A DNA stretch of 64,000 nt from NCBI RefSeq assembly GCF_030406045.1, contig NZ_CP128988.1, positions 2,691,001 to 2,755,000 of the forward strand, read 5' to 3'. The notes under the pieces are model-generated. The model was given only the letters and a program-made list of their open reading frames with translations, was not told where the DNA came from and did no database searches. This DNA is from Thiohalobacter sp. IOR34. GTDB taxonomy: Bacteria; Pseudomonadota; Gammaproteobacteria; Thiohalobacterales; Thiohalobacteraceae. This document shows, piece after piece, positions 36,414-44,630 of this stretch; position 1 is the stretch's first letter; every line of letters begins with the position of its first letter. The position numbers and the translations under genes are program-made.

Positions 36414-38141
36414 CTAGCTGACGGAGTCCAAGTAGCCTTCACGCAACAAATAGAGGTAGATCTCCTGCGCGGCCTCCATTGGGTTCATACCGGTGGTGTC
36501 TACGCGTAGTTCGGGGTTCTCGGGTTCTTCGTAAGGATCACTGATACCGGTGAATTCCGGGATCAAACCCTGACGCGCTTTTGCATAAAGACCCTTGCGA
36601 TCGCGCGCTTCACAGGTTTCCAGTGGCGTGGCGACGTGGATCTCGATAAAGCTGCCGTGCTGCTCGATCATGTCGCGCACTGCGCGGCGCATCTCGGCGT
36701 AGGGGGCGATGGGCGCGCAGATGGCGATGCCGCCGTTCTTGGTGATTTCGCTGGCGACGAAGCCGATGCGGCGCACGTTGAGATTGCGGTGCTCCCTGGA
36801 GAAACCCAGCTCGCTGGACAGGTGCAGGCGCACGATGTCGCCGTCCAGCAGGGTGACAGGGCGGCCGCCGGCCTCGATCAGCTTGGAGTAGATGATTTTG
36901 GCCAGGGTCGACTTGCCCGCCCCGGACAGGCCGGTGAAGAACAGGGTCAGGCCCTGGCGGCTGCGCGGCGGGCAGACCTTGCGCAGCTCGCGGACGACCT
37001 CCGGATAGGTGAACCACTCGGGGATCTCCTCGCCCTTCTGCAGCCGGGCCTTGAGTTCCGTTTCGCTCAGGTCGACGCCCTCCTCGCCTTCCCGCCGCAG
37101 TTCCGAGACGGGCAGGTAACGGCCACGCTTGGCGGAGTATTTCATCTCCTCGACCGGGACCATCTCGATATCCAGATCGGCGGCCTTGTCGGCGACCAGT
37201 TCCTGGGCGGCGTACTTGGCATAGAAGCCCTCGCCGTCGCCGCCGTTTATGGGGGGCGAAGCGTGGTCCGGGCCGACGATGAAGTGCGAGCAGCCGAAGT
37301 TCTGGTGGACGATGCCGTGCCACAGCGCCTCGCGCGGGCCGGCCATGCGCATGGCCAGCGGCAGCAGGGAGAGCAGCGCCAGGTTGTGCGGGAAGTGGCG
37401 GCGGATCGCCTGGTAGCAGTGCACCCGGGCGTAGTAGTGCAGGTCGCCCGGCTTGGTCATGCCCACCGTGGGGTGCAGCAGGATGTGGCCGCCGATCTCC
37501 TTGGCCGCCTGGAGGGTCATGTCGCGCTGCAGGCGGTGCATGGGTTTGCTGGTCTGCAGCGCGACCACCCGGCGCCAGCCCATCTTGCGAAACAGGTGGC
37601 GCAGCTCCTCCGGGGTGTCCCACAGGCTCTCGAAGTCGTAGTGCACGGGCGCCTGGATGCCCTCGATGGAACCGCTTATATAGGTATCGCCGACCTGCTC
37701 GTAGAGGTAGCGCACGCCCGGATGGGCCTCGGAGGTCGTGCCATAGATGCGTTCGGCCTCATGGCGCTTGTCCGGCTGCCAGATATCCTCGACGGTGAGC
37801 ACCGCCGGCATGAAACCCTCGCCGTCACGCAGCGCGATTTTCTGGCCTTTTTCCAGTTTTTCGGCAAATTTCGATGCCACATCGAGGACGATCGGCACAG
37901 GCCACAGCGTCCCATCCGGCAGCCGCATGCCCTCCAGCACGGCCTCGTAGCCGGCCTGATCCATGAACCCGGTCAGCGGCGAGAGGCCGCCGTTCATCAG
38001 CAGCTCCAGGTCACAGACCTGGCGCTGACTGAGGGTCAGGGAGGGAAAATCCTTGGATGCGTTCTTGAGCCGCTCGGCCTCGTCGGCAGCGACCCGCAGA
38101 TCCACCAGCTTGCCGCCGTGCGGCGGTACGAAAAACTCCAT
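36414..38141 (-). CDS. Bifunctional sulfate adenylyltransferase/APS kinase with altered sulfurylase motifs
   Basis: 575 residues. The N-terminal 395 form an ATP-sulfurylase fold (NGGLSPLTGFMD, LLHPTVGMTKPGDLHYYARV) and the rest an APS kinase (FFTGLSGAGKSTLAK, LLDGDIVRLHLSSELGF, RDRKGLYAKARQG). Together they would make PAPS, the donor for the four sulfotransferases. The sulfurylase motifs deviate: QTSKPMHRLQ (196-205) instead of QxRNPxHxxH, and GPDHAS (290-295) instead of GRDHAG, replacing two Arg and one His normally essential. The kinase half looks intact. I recall that a Thiobacillus denitrificans fusion of this kind showed APS kinase but little sulfurylase activity; that should be verified. 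The ATG at 38141 gives the normal N-terminus. Confidence 0.92.
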   Translation of the reverse strand: MEFFVPPHGGKLVDLRVAADEAERLKNASKDFPSLTLSQRQVCDLELLMNGGLSPLTGFMDQAGYEAVLEGMRLPDGTLWPVPIVLDVASKFAEKLEKGQKIALRDGEGFMPAVLTVEDIWQPDKRHEAERIYGTTSEAHPGVRYLYEQVGDTYISGSIEGIQAPVHYDFESLWDTPEELRHLFRKMGWRRVVALQTSKPMHRLQRDMTLQAAKEIGGHILLHPTVGMTKPGDLHYYARVHCYQAIRRHFPHNLALLSLLPLAMRMAGPREALWHGIVHQNFGCSHFIVGPDHASPPINGGDGEGFYAKYAAQELVADKAADLDIEMVPVEEMKYSAKRGRYLPVSELRREGEEGVDLSETELKARLQKGEEIPEWFTYPEVVRELRKVCPPRSRQGLTLFFTGLSGAGKSTLAKIIYSKLIEAGGRPVTLLDGDIVRLHLSSELGFSREHRNLNVRRIGFVASEITKNGGIAICAPIAPYAEMRRAVRDMIEQHGSFIEIHVATPLETCEARDRKGLYAKARQGLIPEFTGISDPYEEPENPELRVDTTGMNPMEAAQEIYLYLLREGYLDSVS

Positions 38142-38659
38142 AGTCCACCCTATTCATCAAACGTCGCCTTCCCGCCACCCTGTGGAGGAGCGCTCGCCCG
38201 GCCGCGAAAGTTTCCTTCGCGGCCTGGCGACCGCTCCTGCGGATCCGGGGGGCGACGATTGTAATGGTTATATATGACAACCCCGCTCAAGGGCGGCATT
38301 CCATCTTAGGTGCCCCCCACCCACAGGTAAAGGCGGGTGCTGTAGGAAAACGGCGCTTTCTGCGCTTTCTTTAGAAAGGACAGCCAATTAGGGGAGCTGA
38401 TCGCGGCCGGGAGGCCGCTCCTACGGGAGGAATGGCGGCACCGTTTGGCGTAGGAGCGGTCTCCAGGCCGCGATCATAGCAGACCGCGAGGCAGGGCGGG
38501 CACGGGCCAACGTGGCAGCGTTCGGGGCAAGGGCGGTGCGCGGTGCGTGCCTTACGGGGCCGTAACCCAATCGCGGCGTGGACGCCGCTCCTACGGGGGC
38601 GTGGCGGCACCGTTTGGCGTAGGAGCGGTCTCCAGGCCGCGATCAGGGCAGACCGCGAA
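38142..38659. repeat. Gene-free interval with three REP groups
   Basis: REP units occur at 38182-38241 (two units of the GCGGTC-GCCA-GGCCGC kind, head to head), 38400-38475 and 38570-38645. Between them 38516-38569 holds a non-REP stretch (TTCGGGGCAAGGGCGGTG and following) that recurs at 39310-39362, on the other side of the DUF433/DUF5615 pair. 38244-38399 shows no gene. The first REP group marks the right border of the REP-free polysaccharide island. Confidence 0.85.
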
Positions 38660-38992
38660 CTAGGAACCCAGCTCGACCAGATCTTCCCCCTTTTGCAAGA
38701 GGTCGATGATCACCTCGAAATAGCGGTCCATGTGGGCGAGCAGTTCCCGGTTGGTCGTGTTCCCCAGGCGAACCCATACGACTGGCGGCCCATCTTTCCC
38801 CATCGATTTAAGGGTCACGAAATCGTCATCCTTGGTCACCAGGACGGCATTGATGTGCACGGCATGATCCCAGATCTCCCGGTCCGGGGCCGATCCCATG
38901 CCGATATCGTGAACATGCTCCGCCTCGTGACCACATGAGGCGATGTAACGTGCGAGTCCAGGTGGTAGTTGCGCGTCAATGAGGAAGCGCAC
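38660..38992 (-). CDS. DUF5615 PIN-like protein (probable toxin)
   Basis: A 110-residue protein starting (GTG) MRFLIDAQLPPGLARYI, with GHEAEHVHDIGMGSAPDREI, AVLVTKDDDFVTLKSM and PPVVWVRLGNTTNREL. These are the conserved acidic blocks of DUF5615, a PIN-like nuclease family usually paired with DUF433. The predicted role is the RNase toxin of a toxin-antitoxin pair. The start lies two bases after the DUF433 stop. The stop lies 14 bases from a REP hairpin. Activity is inferred from the family. Confidence 0.88.
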   Translation of the reverse strand: MRFLIDAQLPPGLARYIASCGHEAEHVHDIGMGSAPDREIWDHAVHINAVLVTKDDDFVTLKSMGKDGPPVVWVRLGNTTNRELLAHMDRYFEVIIDLLQKGEDLVELGS

Positions 38993-38994
38993 GC

Positions 38995-39219
38995 TCAGGC
39001 CACGCGCACCACAGGATGGTCGGTCTGGCGGGCCGCAAACTCCAGCGCGGCGGTGATGTCGTCCGCTTCGAGGTAGGGGTAATCCTGCAGGATTTCCTCG
39101 CGTGAGACACCACCCGCCAGCATATCCAGGATGTCGGACACCCGGATACGCAATCCGCGAATGCAGGGTCGACCACCACAGATTTCTGGATCGATGGTGA
39201 TTCGATCAAGATGGCTCAT
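38995..39219 (-). CDS. DUF433 protein (probable antitoxin)
   Basis: A 74-residue protein: MSHLDRITIDPEICGGRPC, then IRGLRIRVSDILDMLAGGVS and EEILQDYPYLEADDITAALE, the complete DUF433 domain with its helix-turn-helix. It precedes the DUF5615 toxin by two bases, in the usual antitoxin-first order, and probably represses its own promoter. The ATG at 39217-39219 gives full family length; an open frame extending to 39474 runs through REPs and is not used. Confidence 0.9.
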   Translation of the reverse strand: MSHLDRITIDPEICGGRPCIRGLRIRVSDILDMLAGGVSREEILQDYPYLEADDITAALEFAARQTDHPVVRVA

Positions 39220-39590
39220 CGGACGCCCCCTCCGTTCATCGTTTTGAATGGTAGCATATCCCGATGATGCCGGAACTTGACCAATCCGTAGTGAGAGCGT
39301 CCACCGTAACAGCATTCGGGGCAAGGGCGGTAAGCGGTGCGTGCCGTAGGGTCCATAACCCGATCGCGGCCGGGAGGCCGCTCCTACAGGAGGCGTGGCG
39401 GCACCGTTGGGCGCAGGAGCGGTCTCCAGGCCGCGATCAGGAACCCCACCCCCATCGCGGCGTGGACGCCGCACCTACAGGGGGCCGCGATAGAATCACC
39501 ACCCAATCGCGGCATGGCGGCACCATTGGGCGTAGGAGCGGTCTCCAGGCCGCGATCATGGCGGACCGCGAAGGTGCGCAGCCGCTGAGG
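39220..39590. repeat. Gene-free interval with REP cluster and a copy of the 38516 segment
   Basis: REP units lie from 39363 to 39558 with alternating orientation. 39310-39362 (GCATTCGGGGCAAGGGCGGT and following) is a near-copy of 38516-38569, so the toxin-antitoxin pair is flanked by direct repeats of a composite that extends into a REP. 39220-39309 should hold the DUF433 promoter; I see no clear boxes. Confidence 0.85.
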
Positions 39591-41069
39591 TCAGCCTTGC
39601 CGCCAGCCCTCCAGCACGGCGAGACAGGCCCGGTTCAATTCCGCCGCCCGCTGCGGGCTGTCGGCCTCGTTGTAGCAGCGGAATTCCGGGGCATTGCCGG
39701 AGGGGCGCAGGTGGACGATCTCGCCATTCTCGAAGGTGATGCGCAGGCCGTCGGTGGTGTCGGTCGCCGCCACCCGGCCGCAGAGATCGCCGAAGGCGGC
39801 CTCGATGGCGGCCGTGTCGCCCTCTCCCGCCTCATCCAGCAGGCGGGCGATGCAGGCGCGGGAACCTTCGGTGGGAAAATCCTTCAGCCGGTCGCTGGCG
39901 GTGAAGCGCGGCGGCATGTCACCGACCAGGCCGCTCAGGCGGGTGCCCTGTTCGCGGGCCGCGACCAGCAGGGCGAGGATGACGATCACGGCATCGCGGG
40001 TCGGCAGGGCGGCCAGGGTCCGCCCCTCGCGCGTCACCGGGGTGGCCAGCAGGAAGCCGCCGTTGGCCTCGTAGCCGGCCACCGTGCCGCCGGCCGCGGC
40101 GGCCACCTGCATGCCGGCGATCACGTAGGGCGAGCCGATGCGGGTTCGATCGACCGATTCGAACCAGCCACAGCGCTCGACCACGCTGTTGCTGCTGACC
40201 GGCGTCACCAGCCGCTCGATGCCAAGGAAACGGGCGCAGAGCACGCCGGCCACGTCGCCGCGCAGCCACGCGCCGCGCTCGTCACCGACCAGCGGCCGGT
40301 CGGCATCGCCGTCGGTGGAGACGATGGCATCGAAGTCCTGCTCGGCGGCCCACTGCCGGGCCAGCTCGACGTCCTCCGGGCGGATCGCCTCGGTATCCAC
40401 CGGCAGGAAGACCTCGGAACGCCCCAGCGGGACCGGCTCCGCGCCCAGCGCCGCCAGCAGCTCGGGCAGCAGGTCGCGCGCCACGCCCGAGTGCTGATAG
40501 ACCCCGACCCGCATCCCGGCCAGCGCATCGGCGGGCAGAAAGTCCGTGTAGCGGCGCAGGTAGGCGCGCGCCGCCGCCTCGTCGACCGCCGGCAGGGCCG
40601 CCTCGAAATCCGCGGGAAAGGGCTCGGGCACCTCGACGCGCTGGGCACGGATGCCGGCCTCGTCTTCCTTGAGGATCTCGCCCAGCGCGGTGTTGAACTT
40701 GATGCCGTTGCGGTCGTCCGGGATGTGGCTGCCGGTGACCATGACCGAGGGGATGCCCTGCTCGATGCCGAACAGGGCCACCGCCGGCGAGGGAATGAAA
40801 CCGCAGTTGAGGGGACGGTAACCGGCATCCGCCACCGCCCGGGCCACCGCCGCCATGATCCGCGGGGTGCTCGGCCTGAGGTCACCGGCGATCGCCACCC
40901 GGGCGCCAGGCGCGAGGCCGTGCGCCTGTTCCAGGTGCTGCAAAAAGGCGCGGGTGTAGGCGTAACAGACCGGCGGGGTCATGTCCGCCACCCGGCCGCG
41001 CGCGCCGCTGGTGCCGAAACCGACACCGCTGTCCGCCATCAGGGCGGCGATGGAAACTTCAGAATTCAC
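39591..41069 (-). CDS. Phosphomannomutase/phosphoglucomutase
   Basis: A 492-residue alpha-D-phosphohexomutase. It has the phosphoserine loop VMVTGSHIPDDRNG (Ser114), the metal loop IVSTDGDADRPLV, the sugar loop GYEANGGFLLA and the phosphate-binding loop LRPSGNAPEFRC. It interconverts hexose 6- and 1-phosphates, and mannose-1-phosphate would feed the GDP-mannose used by Gmd and AlgD. The active-site serine sits in TGSHIP, a PMM/PGM-like variant of TASHNP. The start is GTG at 41067-41069, preceded by AGGAGGAAACAG, a near-perfect ribosome site; a longer frame starting with TTG is rejected. REP clusters flank it on both sides. Confidence 0.92.
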   Translation of the reverse strand: MNSEVSIAALMADSGVGFGTSGARGRVADMTPPVCYAYTRAFLQHLEQAHGLAPGARVAIAGDLRPSTPRIMAAVARAVADAGYRPLNCGFIPSPAVALFGIEQGIPSVMVTGSHIPDDRNGIKFNTALGEILKEDEAGIRAQRVEVPEPFPADFEAALPAVDEAAARAYLRRYTDFLPADALAGMRVGVYQHSGVARDLLPELLAALGAEPVPLGRSEVFLPVDTEAIRPEDVELARQWAAEQDFDAIVSTDGDADRPLVGDERGAWLRGDVAGVLCARFLGIERLVTPVSSNSVVERCGWFESVDRTRIGSPYVIAGMQVAAAAGGTVAGYEANGGFLLATPVTREGRTLAALPTRDAVIVILALLVAAREQGTRLSGLVGDMPPRFTASDRLKDFPTEGSRACIARLLDEAGEGDTAAIEAAFGDLCGRVAATDTTDGLRITFENGEIVHLRPSGNAPEFRCYNEADSPQRAAELNRACLAVLEGWRQG

Positions 41070-41154
41070 CTGTTTCCTCCTCTGGTGTTGTCCGCCGATA
41101 ATACCCAAGGGCGGTGGCGGGGGTAAGCGTGGGGAGGATAACCGGACGGGTTTT

Positions 41155-41323
41155 TCGCGGCCTGGAGGCCGCTCCTACAACCAACAATCGTGCCGCCATG
41201 CCCCCGTAGGAGCGGCGTCCACGCCGCGATCGGGGCGGGATTTCCGGTCGCGGCCTGGCGACCGCTCCTACACCCAAATCGAGCCGCCATGCCCCTGTAG
41301 GAGCGGCCTCCAGGCCGCGATCG
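41155..41323. repeat. REP cluster between phosphomannomutase and nei
   Basis: Four REP hairpins in alternating orientation. The last one (41297-41323) ends 16 bases before the nei start codon and directly before its ribosome site, so it would lie in the 5' leader of the nei transcript if the promoter is further upstream. The genes on either side are divergent, so the cluster occupies a shared promoter region. Confidence 0.88.
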
Positions 41324-41339
41324 ATTGAGGAGATGCACC

Positions 41340-42212
41340 ATGCCGGAAGGACCGGAAATCCACCGCGCCGCCGACCAGCTCGACGCGGCACTCGCCGGGC
41401 AGCGGCTGACCGAGCTGTACTTCGCCTTCGAGCACCTCAAGCCCTGGGAGGCGCGGCTGCGCGGCCGGGTGGTGCTGGGTGTCGAGGCACGCGGCAAGGC
41501 CATCCTCACCCGCTTCGACGACGGCCATACCCTGTACAGCCACAACCAGCTCTACGGCCGCTGGCTGATCTCGGCGGATGGCAGCCGGCCACGGACCAGC
41601 CGTCAACTACGGGTCACGCTGCACACCGACAGGGTCGCGGCCTTTCTCTACAGCGCCTCCGACATCGAACTGCTCGACCCGGCCGGCCTCGCCGCGCACC
41701 GCTACCTCTCGCGGCTCGGCCCGGAGCTGCTCGACCCCGCGCTGGATGCCGCCGCGGTGGCCGCCCGGCTCGGTGAGGCCCGCTTCCGCCGCCGGGCGCT
41801 GATGGGTCTTCTGCAGGACCAGGGCGTGCTGGCCGGGATGGGCAATTATCTGTGCTGCGAGGCGCTGCACGTCGCCGGCCTGCATCCTGGCCAGCGGCCC
41901 GCCGATCTGGATGCGAATCAAATGGCGAGGCTCGCCCGCACCTGCCTGGAGCTGACCCGCCAGTCCTACCGCACTGGCGGCATCACCAACGACCTGCAAC
42001 GCGCGGCGCGCCTGGAGCGGGAGGGCGCCGACTTCGAGGCTCGCCGCTTCCACGTCTACCGCCGTGCCGGGCTGCCCTGCTACCGTTGCGGTACGCCCAT
42101 CGTCAAGGGGCGCTTCGTCGGCCGCATGGGCTACCTCTGCCCCGGCTGTCAGCCCGCCGCCAGCACCGCCGCGCCCACCGCCACCACGGCAACGAAGGCC
42201 GGCAATACATAA
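41340..42212 (+). CDS. nei: Endonuclease VIII (Fpg/Nei DNA glycosylase)
   Basis: A 290-residue base-excision repair glycosylase/AP lyase for oxidised pyrimidines. It starts MPEGPEIHRAADQLDAAL with the catalytic P2 and E3, and has RGKAILTRFDDGHTLYSHNQ, matching E. coli Nei closely. LLQDQGVLAGMGNYLCCEAL and a C-terminal four-Cys zinc finger (CYRCGTPIVKG ... YLCPGC) follow. The ATG at 41340 is preceded by GAGGAG. The last 20 residues are an Ala/Thr-rich tail encoded over the 3' end of the convergent MgtC-family gene (64-base overlap). Confidence 0.94.
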   Translation: MPEGPEIHRAADQLDAALAGQRLTELYFAFEHLKPWEARLRGRVVLGVEARGKAILTRFDDGHTLYSHNQLYGRWLISADGSRPRTSRQLRVTLHTDRVAAFLYSASDIELLDPAGLAAHRYLSRLGPELLDPALDAAAVAARLGEARFRRRALMGLLQDQGVLAGMGNYLCCEALHVAGLHPGQRPADLDANQMARLARTCLELTRQSYRTGGITNDLQRAARLEREGADFEARRFHVYRRAGLPCYRCGTPIVKGRFVGRMGYLCPGCQPAASTAAPTATTATKAGNT

Positions 42213-43393
42213 CGCGCCATCCCGGCGCCAGCCACCAGGGTCACCAGCGCCCCCTTCACCAGGGTGTTGACCATGGCCGCCAGGGCGATGCCGCGCGCGG
42301 CCACCTCCAGGGGCAGGTCGTCGGCGGAGAGCCGGGCCAGCGACAGGGTGATGGCATCCACGTCGGCCAGGCCCGAGGCGGCCGCCAGCAGATAGACGCC
42401 GGCCGTCCCGTACCAGGCGCGGAATGCCTCGCTGAGCAGCATGATCAGTCCCAGCAACAAACCGAACTGCAGCGCCGGCGCCAGCTCGAAGGGGTTGCGC
42501 AGCGGCAGCGCGGCCTCCCTGCCCGGCGAGGCCTCGCGGCGCCGCCACAGCCAGAGACCGGCCAACAGGGTGCTCAGGGTCATCGCCCCCAAGGGCAGAA
42601 AGAGGGACTGCAGCAGCGGCGGATTGACCACCGCCACCTCCAGCAGGATGCGCGGAAACATGGTCGCCGCCGCCAGCAGCACGCCGAGCGACAACACCCG
42701 CTGCAGGGCGCGCCGCTGGCGGCCGTAGCGGGCGAAGTTGAGACTTACCGCCGTCGACGACACCAGTCCGCCGAACACCGCGGTGAGCAGCAGGCCGCGG
42801 CGAATGCCGACCAGCCGGGTAAGGACATAGCCGGCGAAGGAGATGCCGGCGATCAGCACCACCAACCACCAGATCTCGTAGGGGTTCAGCGCCTGCCAGG
42901 GACCGAAGCCACGGTTCGGCAGCACCGGCAGCACCACCACCGAGATCAGCAGCAGCTTGACCGTGGCCATCAGCTCACGCCGTTCCAGTTGCCGCAACCA
43001 GCCGTGCAGGATCGGCTTGATGCCGAGCAGGGCCGTGGTGACCACCGCCCCCGCCGCCGCCACCGTGGCGTAGCCGCGCACCGCCAACGCCCCCAGGCCG
43101 AAGGTGAGCAACGCCGCCACCAGGGTGGTGATGCCGTAGTCGCGCTGATGCCGGCCCAGGGCATAGGCCGTCACCAGCATCGCCGCCAGGGCCAGAAAGG
43201 CCACGCCGAGCAGAAAGTCGCCGAACAGCTCGCCGAGCAGCGCCCAGACCCCGCCCAGCAGGCCGATCAGGGCGAAGGTGCGGATGCCCGCCACGCGCTG
43301 CCCCTCGGCGGCCTCCCGCTCGTGCCAGCCGCGCTCGATGCCGATCAGCAGCCCGACGCCCAGGGACAGGGCTAGGTTGAAGAAGAGCTCCAT
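42149..43393 (-). CDS. MgtC/SapB family membrane protein with DUF4010
   Basis: A 414-residue protein with about 12 membrane segments. The N-terminal MgtC/SapB domain has LSLGVGLLIGIERGWHERE, VAGIRTFALIGLLGGVWAL and GALLTFGLGALAVR-like stretches. The C-terminal half is DUF4010 (VFGGLVSSTAVSLNFARYGR, ASGLADVDAITLSLA). Members are thought to act in ion homeostasis or as transporters; the substrate is unknown. Its 3' end overlaps nei, convergently. The start is ATG at 43391-43393. Confidence 0.88.
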   Translation of the reverse strand: MELFFNLALSLGVGLLIGIERGWHEREAAEGQRVAGIRTFALIGLLGGVWALLGELFGDFLLGVAFLALAAMLVTAYALGRHQRDYGITTLVAALLTFGLGALAVRGYATVAAAGAVVTTALLGIKPILHGWLRQLERRELMATVKLLLISVVVLPVLPNRGFGPWQALNPYEIWWLVVLIAGISFAGYVLTRLVGIRRGLLLTAVFGGLVSSTAVSLNFARYGRQRRALQRVLSLGVLLAAATMFPRILLEVAVVNPPLLQSLFLPLGAMTLSTLLAGLWLWRRREASPGREAALPLRNPFELAPALQFGLLLGLIMLLSEAFRAWYGTAGVYLLAAASGLADVDAITLSLARLSADDLPLEVAARGIALAAMVNTLVKGALVTLVAGAGMARYVLPAFVAVVAVGAAVLAAG

Positions 43394-43446
43394 GGGCCTA
43401 CGGTATCACGCCTCGCCGTGAAGCGGCATGACCGCGAAAGCCCCCC

Positions 43447-44193
43447 GAAGGAGCGGCGGCCACGCCGCGATTTGGCGGTCAATCCCCATCGCGGCCGGGA
43501 GGCCGCTCCTACAGCACATTGGACCGCCTGGCCCCGTAGGAGCGGCGGCCACGCCGCGATTCGGCGGTCAAACCCATCGCGGCCTGGAGGCCGCTCCTAC
43601 GAACGCATTGGACCGCCAGGCCCCTGTAGGAGCGGCGGCCACGCCGCGATTCGGCGGTCAATCCCATCGCGGCCTGGAGGCCGCTCCTACGAACGCATTG
43701 GACCGCCAGGCCCCTGTAGGAGCAGCGGCCACGCCGCGATTTGGCGGTCAAACCCATCGCGGCCTGGAGGCCGCTCCTACGAATACATTGGACCGCCAGG
43801 CCTCTGTAGGAGCGGCGGCCACGCCGCGATTTCGGTGGTCAAACCCATCGCGGCCTGGAGGCCGCTCCTACGAACGCATTGGACCGCCAGGCCTCTGTAG
43901 GCGCGGCGTCCACGCCGCGATTGGGGCGGTCAAACCCATCGCGGCCGGGAGGCCGCTCCTACAGCACATTGGACCGCCTGGCCCCTGTAGGAGCGGCGTC
44001 CACGCCGCGATTGCCGCCGTGGCGGCGCGTGGATTCCGTGGCCATCGATCTTTTCGTGGGTTTCGTGGCTATCCTCGGTACCGCCTCGACGAGGCCACAA
44101 CGGTTGATGCCTCTCGATCGCGGCCTGGAGGCCGCTCCTACAGACACATTGGACCGCCAAGCCCCTGTAGGAGCGGCGTCCACGCCGCGATTT
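43447..44193. repeat. Large REP array (about 15 units) with a 120-bp-unit fragment
   Basis: Regularly alternating GCGGCG-GCCA-CGCCGC and inverted GCGGCC-TCCA-GGCCGC hairpins, about 90 bases per pair. The head-to-head spacer is nearly constant in this array (CATTGGACCGCCAGGCCCCT and variants) and differs from those of other arrays. A diverged piece of the 120-bp unit (GTGGATTCCGTGGCCATCGA and following) is at 44029-44110. No gene is present; open frames crossing the array are artefacts of the repeats. Confidence 0.92.
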
Positions 44194-44218
44194 GGGGTCA
44201 GGCAGCTATCGCGACGTG

Positions 44219-44353
44219 AGCGCTTTGTTGATTCAAGATGTCAGGTCAGGCGGGCGCAGGGGCCAAGCCAGCATCCGGATCAACGATCAGTGGCGCATCT
44301 GTTTCGTCTGGTCCGCACCCAACGCGCATGATGTAGAGATCGTGGATTACTAA
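44219..44353 (+). pseudogene. Remnant of a HigB-type toxin gene
   Basis: One frame reads RRGQASIRINDQWRICFVW then SAPNAHDVEIVDY and stops at TAA (44351-44353). This is the conserved C-terminal half of RelE/HigB-family toxins, just upstream of an intact higA. The N-terminal half (about 45 residues in relatives) is missing; the frame dissolves near the end of the REP array. The last codons were altered by the MITE at 44350: without it the gene would read VDYH and stop, the usual HigB ending. The toxin is predicted to be inactive. Confidence 0.82.
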
Positions 44354-44612
44354 GACAAACGATAACAAAGCCTCATTCAGCGGGTCTCTGGTCGATCAGC
44401 CCGCAAGGCGCAATGGCGCCGGCAGGGTGATTCCCTGTCAAGCCATTGCAACGTTGCGGATGGCCGTCCAGAGGCCCGCCCGCAGGGAGCTTGCCAGGCG
44501 CCCCGGCTCTGCGTTGTGCCCCTTGGCAAGGGCGGGCCATTCCCTGCGGAGCACGCCTTGATCCGGGGCGCCTGGCAAGCTCTGAATGAGGCTTTGTTAT
44601 CGTTTGTCTTAG
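44350..44612. mobile_element. MITE-like element with 31-bp perfect terminal inverted repeats and TA target duplication
   Basis: A 263-bp element without a coding gene. Its ends are perfect inverted repeats starting CTAAGACAAACGATAACAAA (44350-44380 and 44582-44612), flanked on both sides by TA (44348-44349 and 44613-44614). A TA duplication is typical of IS630/Tc1-type transposition. Inside, 44487-44506 and 44563-44582 form a further 20-bp perfect inverted repeat (CTTGCCAGGCGCCCCGG core). Removing the element and one TA restores GAT-TAT-CAC-TAG, the expected end of higB. It presumably moved using a transposase encoded elsewhere. Confidence 0.9.
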
Positions 44613-44630
44613 TATCACTAGGACAGGCCA

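Noticed and set aside
43447-44193. Regular repeats and spacers that look like a CRISPR array
   Set aside because: Repeats alternate in orientation and are hairpins, spacers are nearly identical within the array, and no cas genes are present. They are REP pairs.
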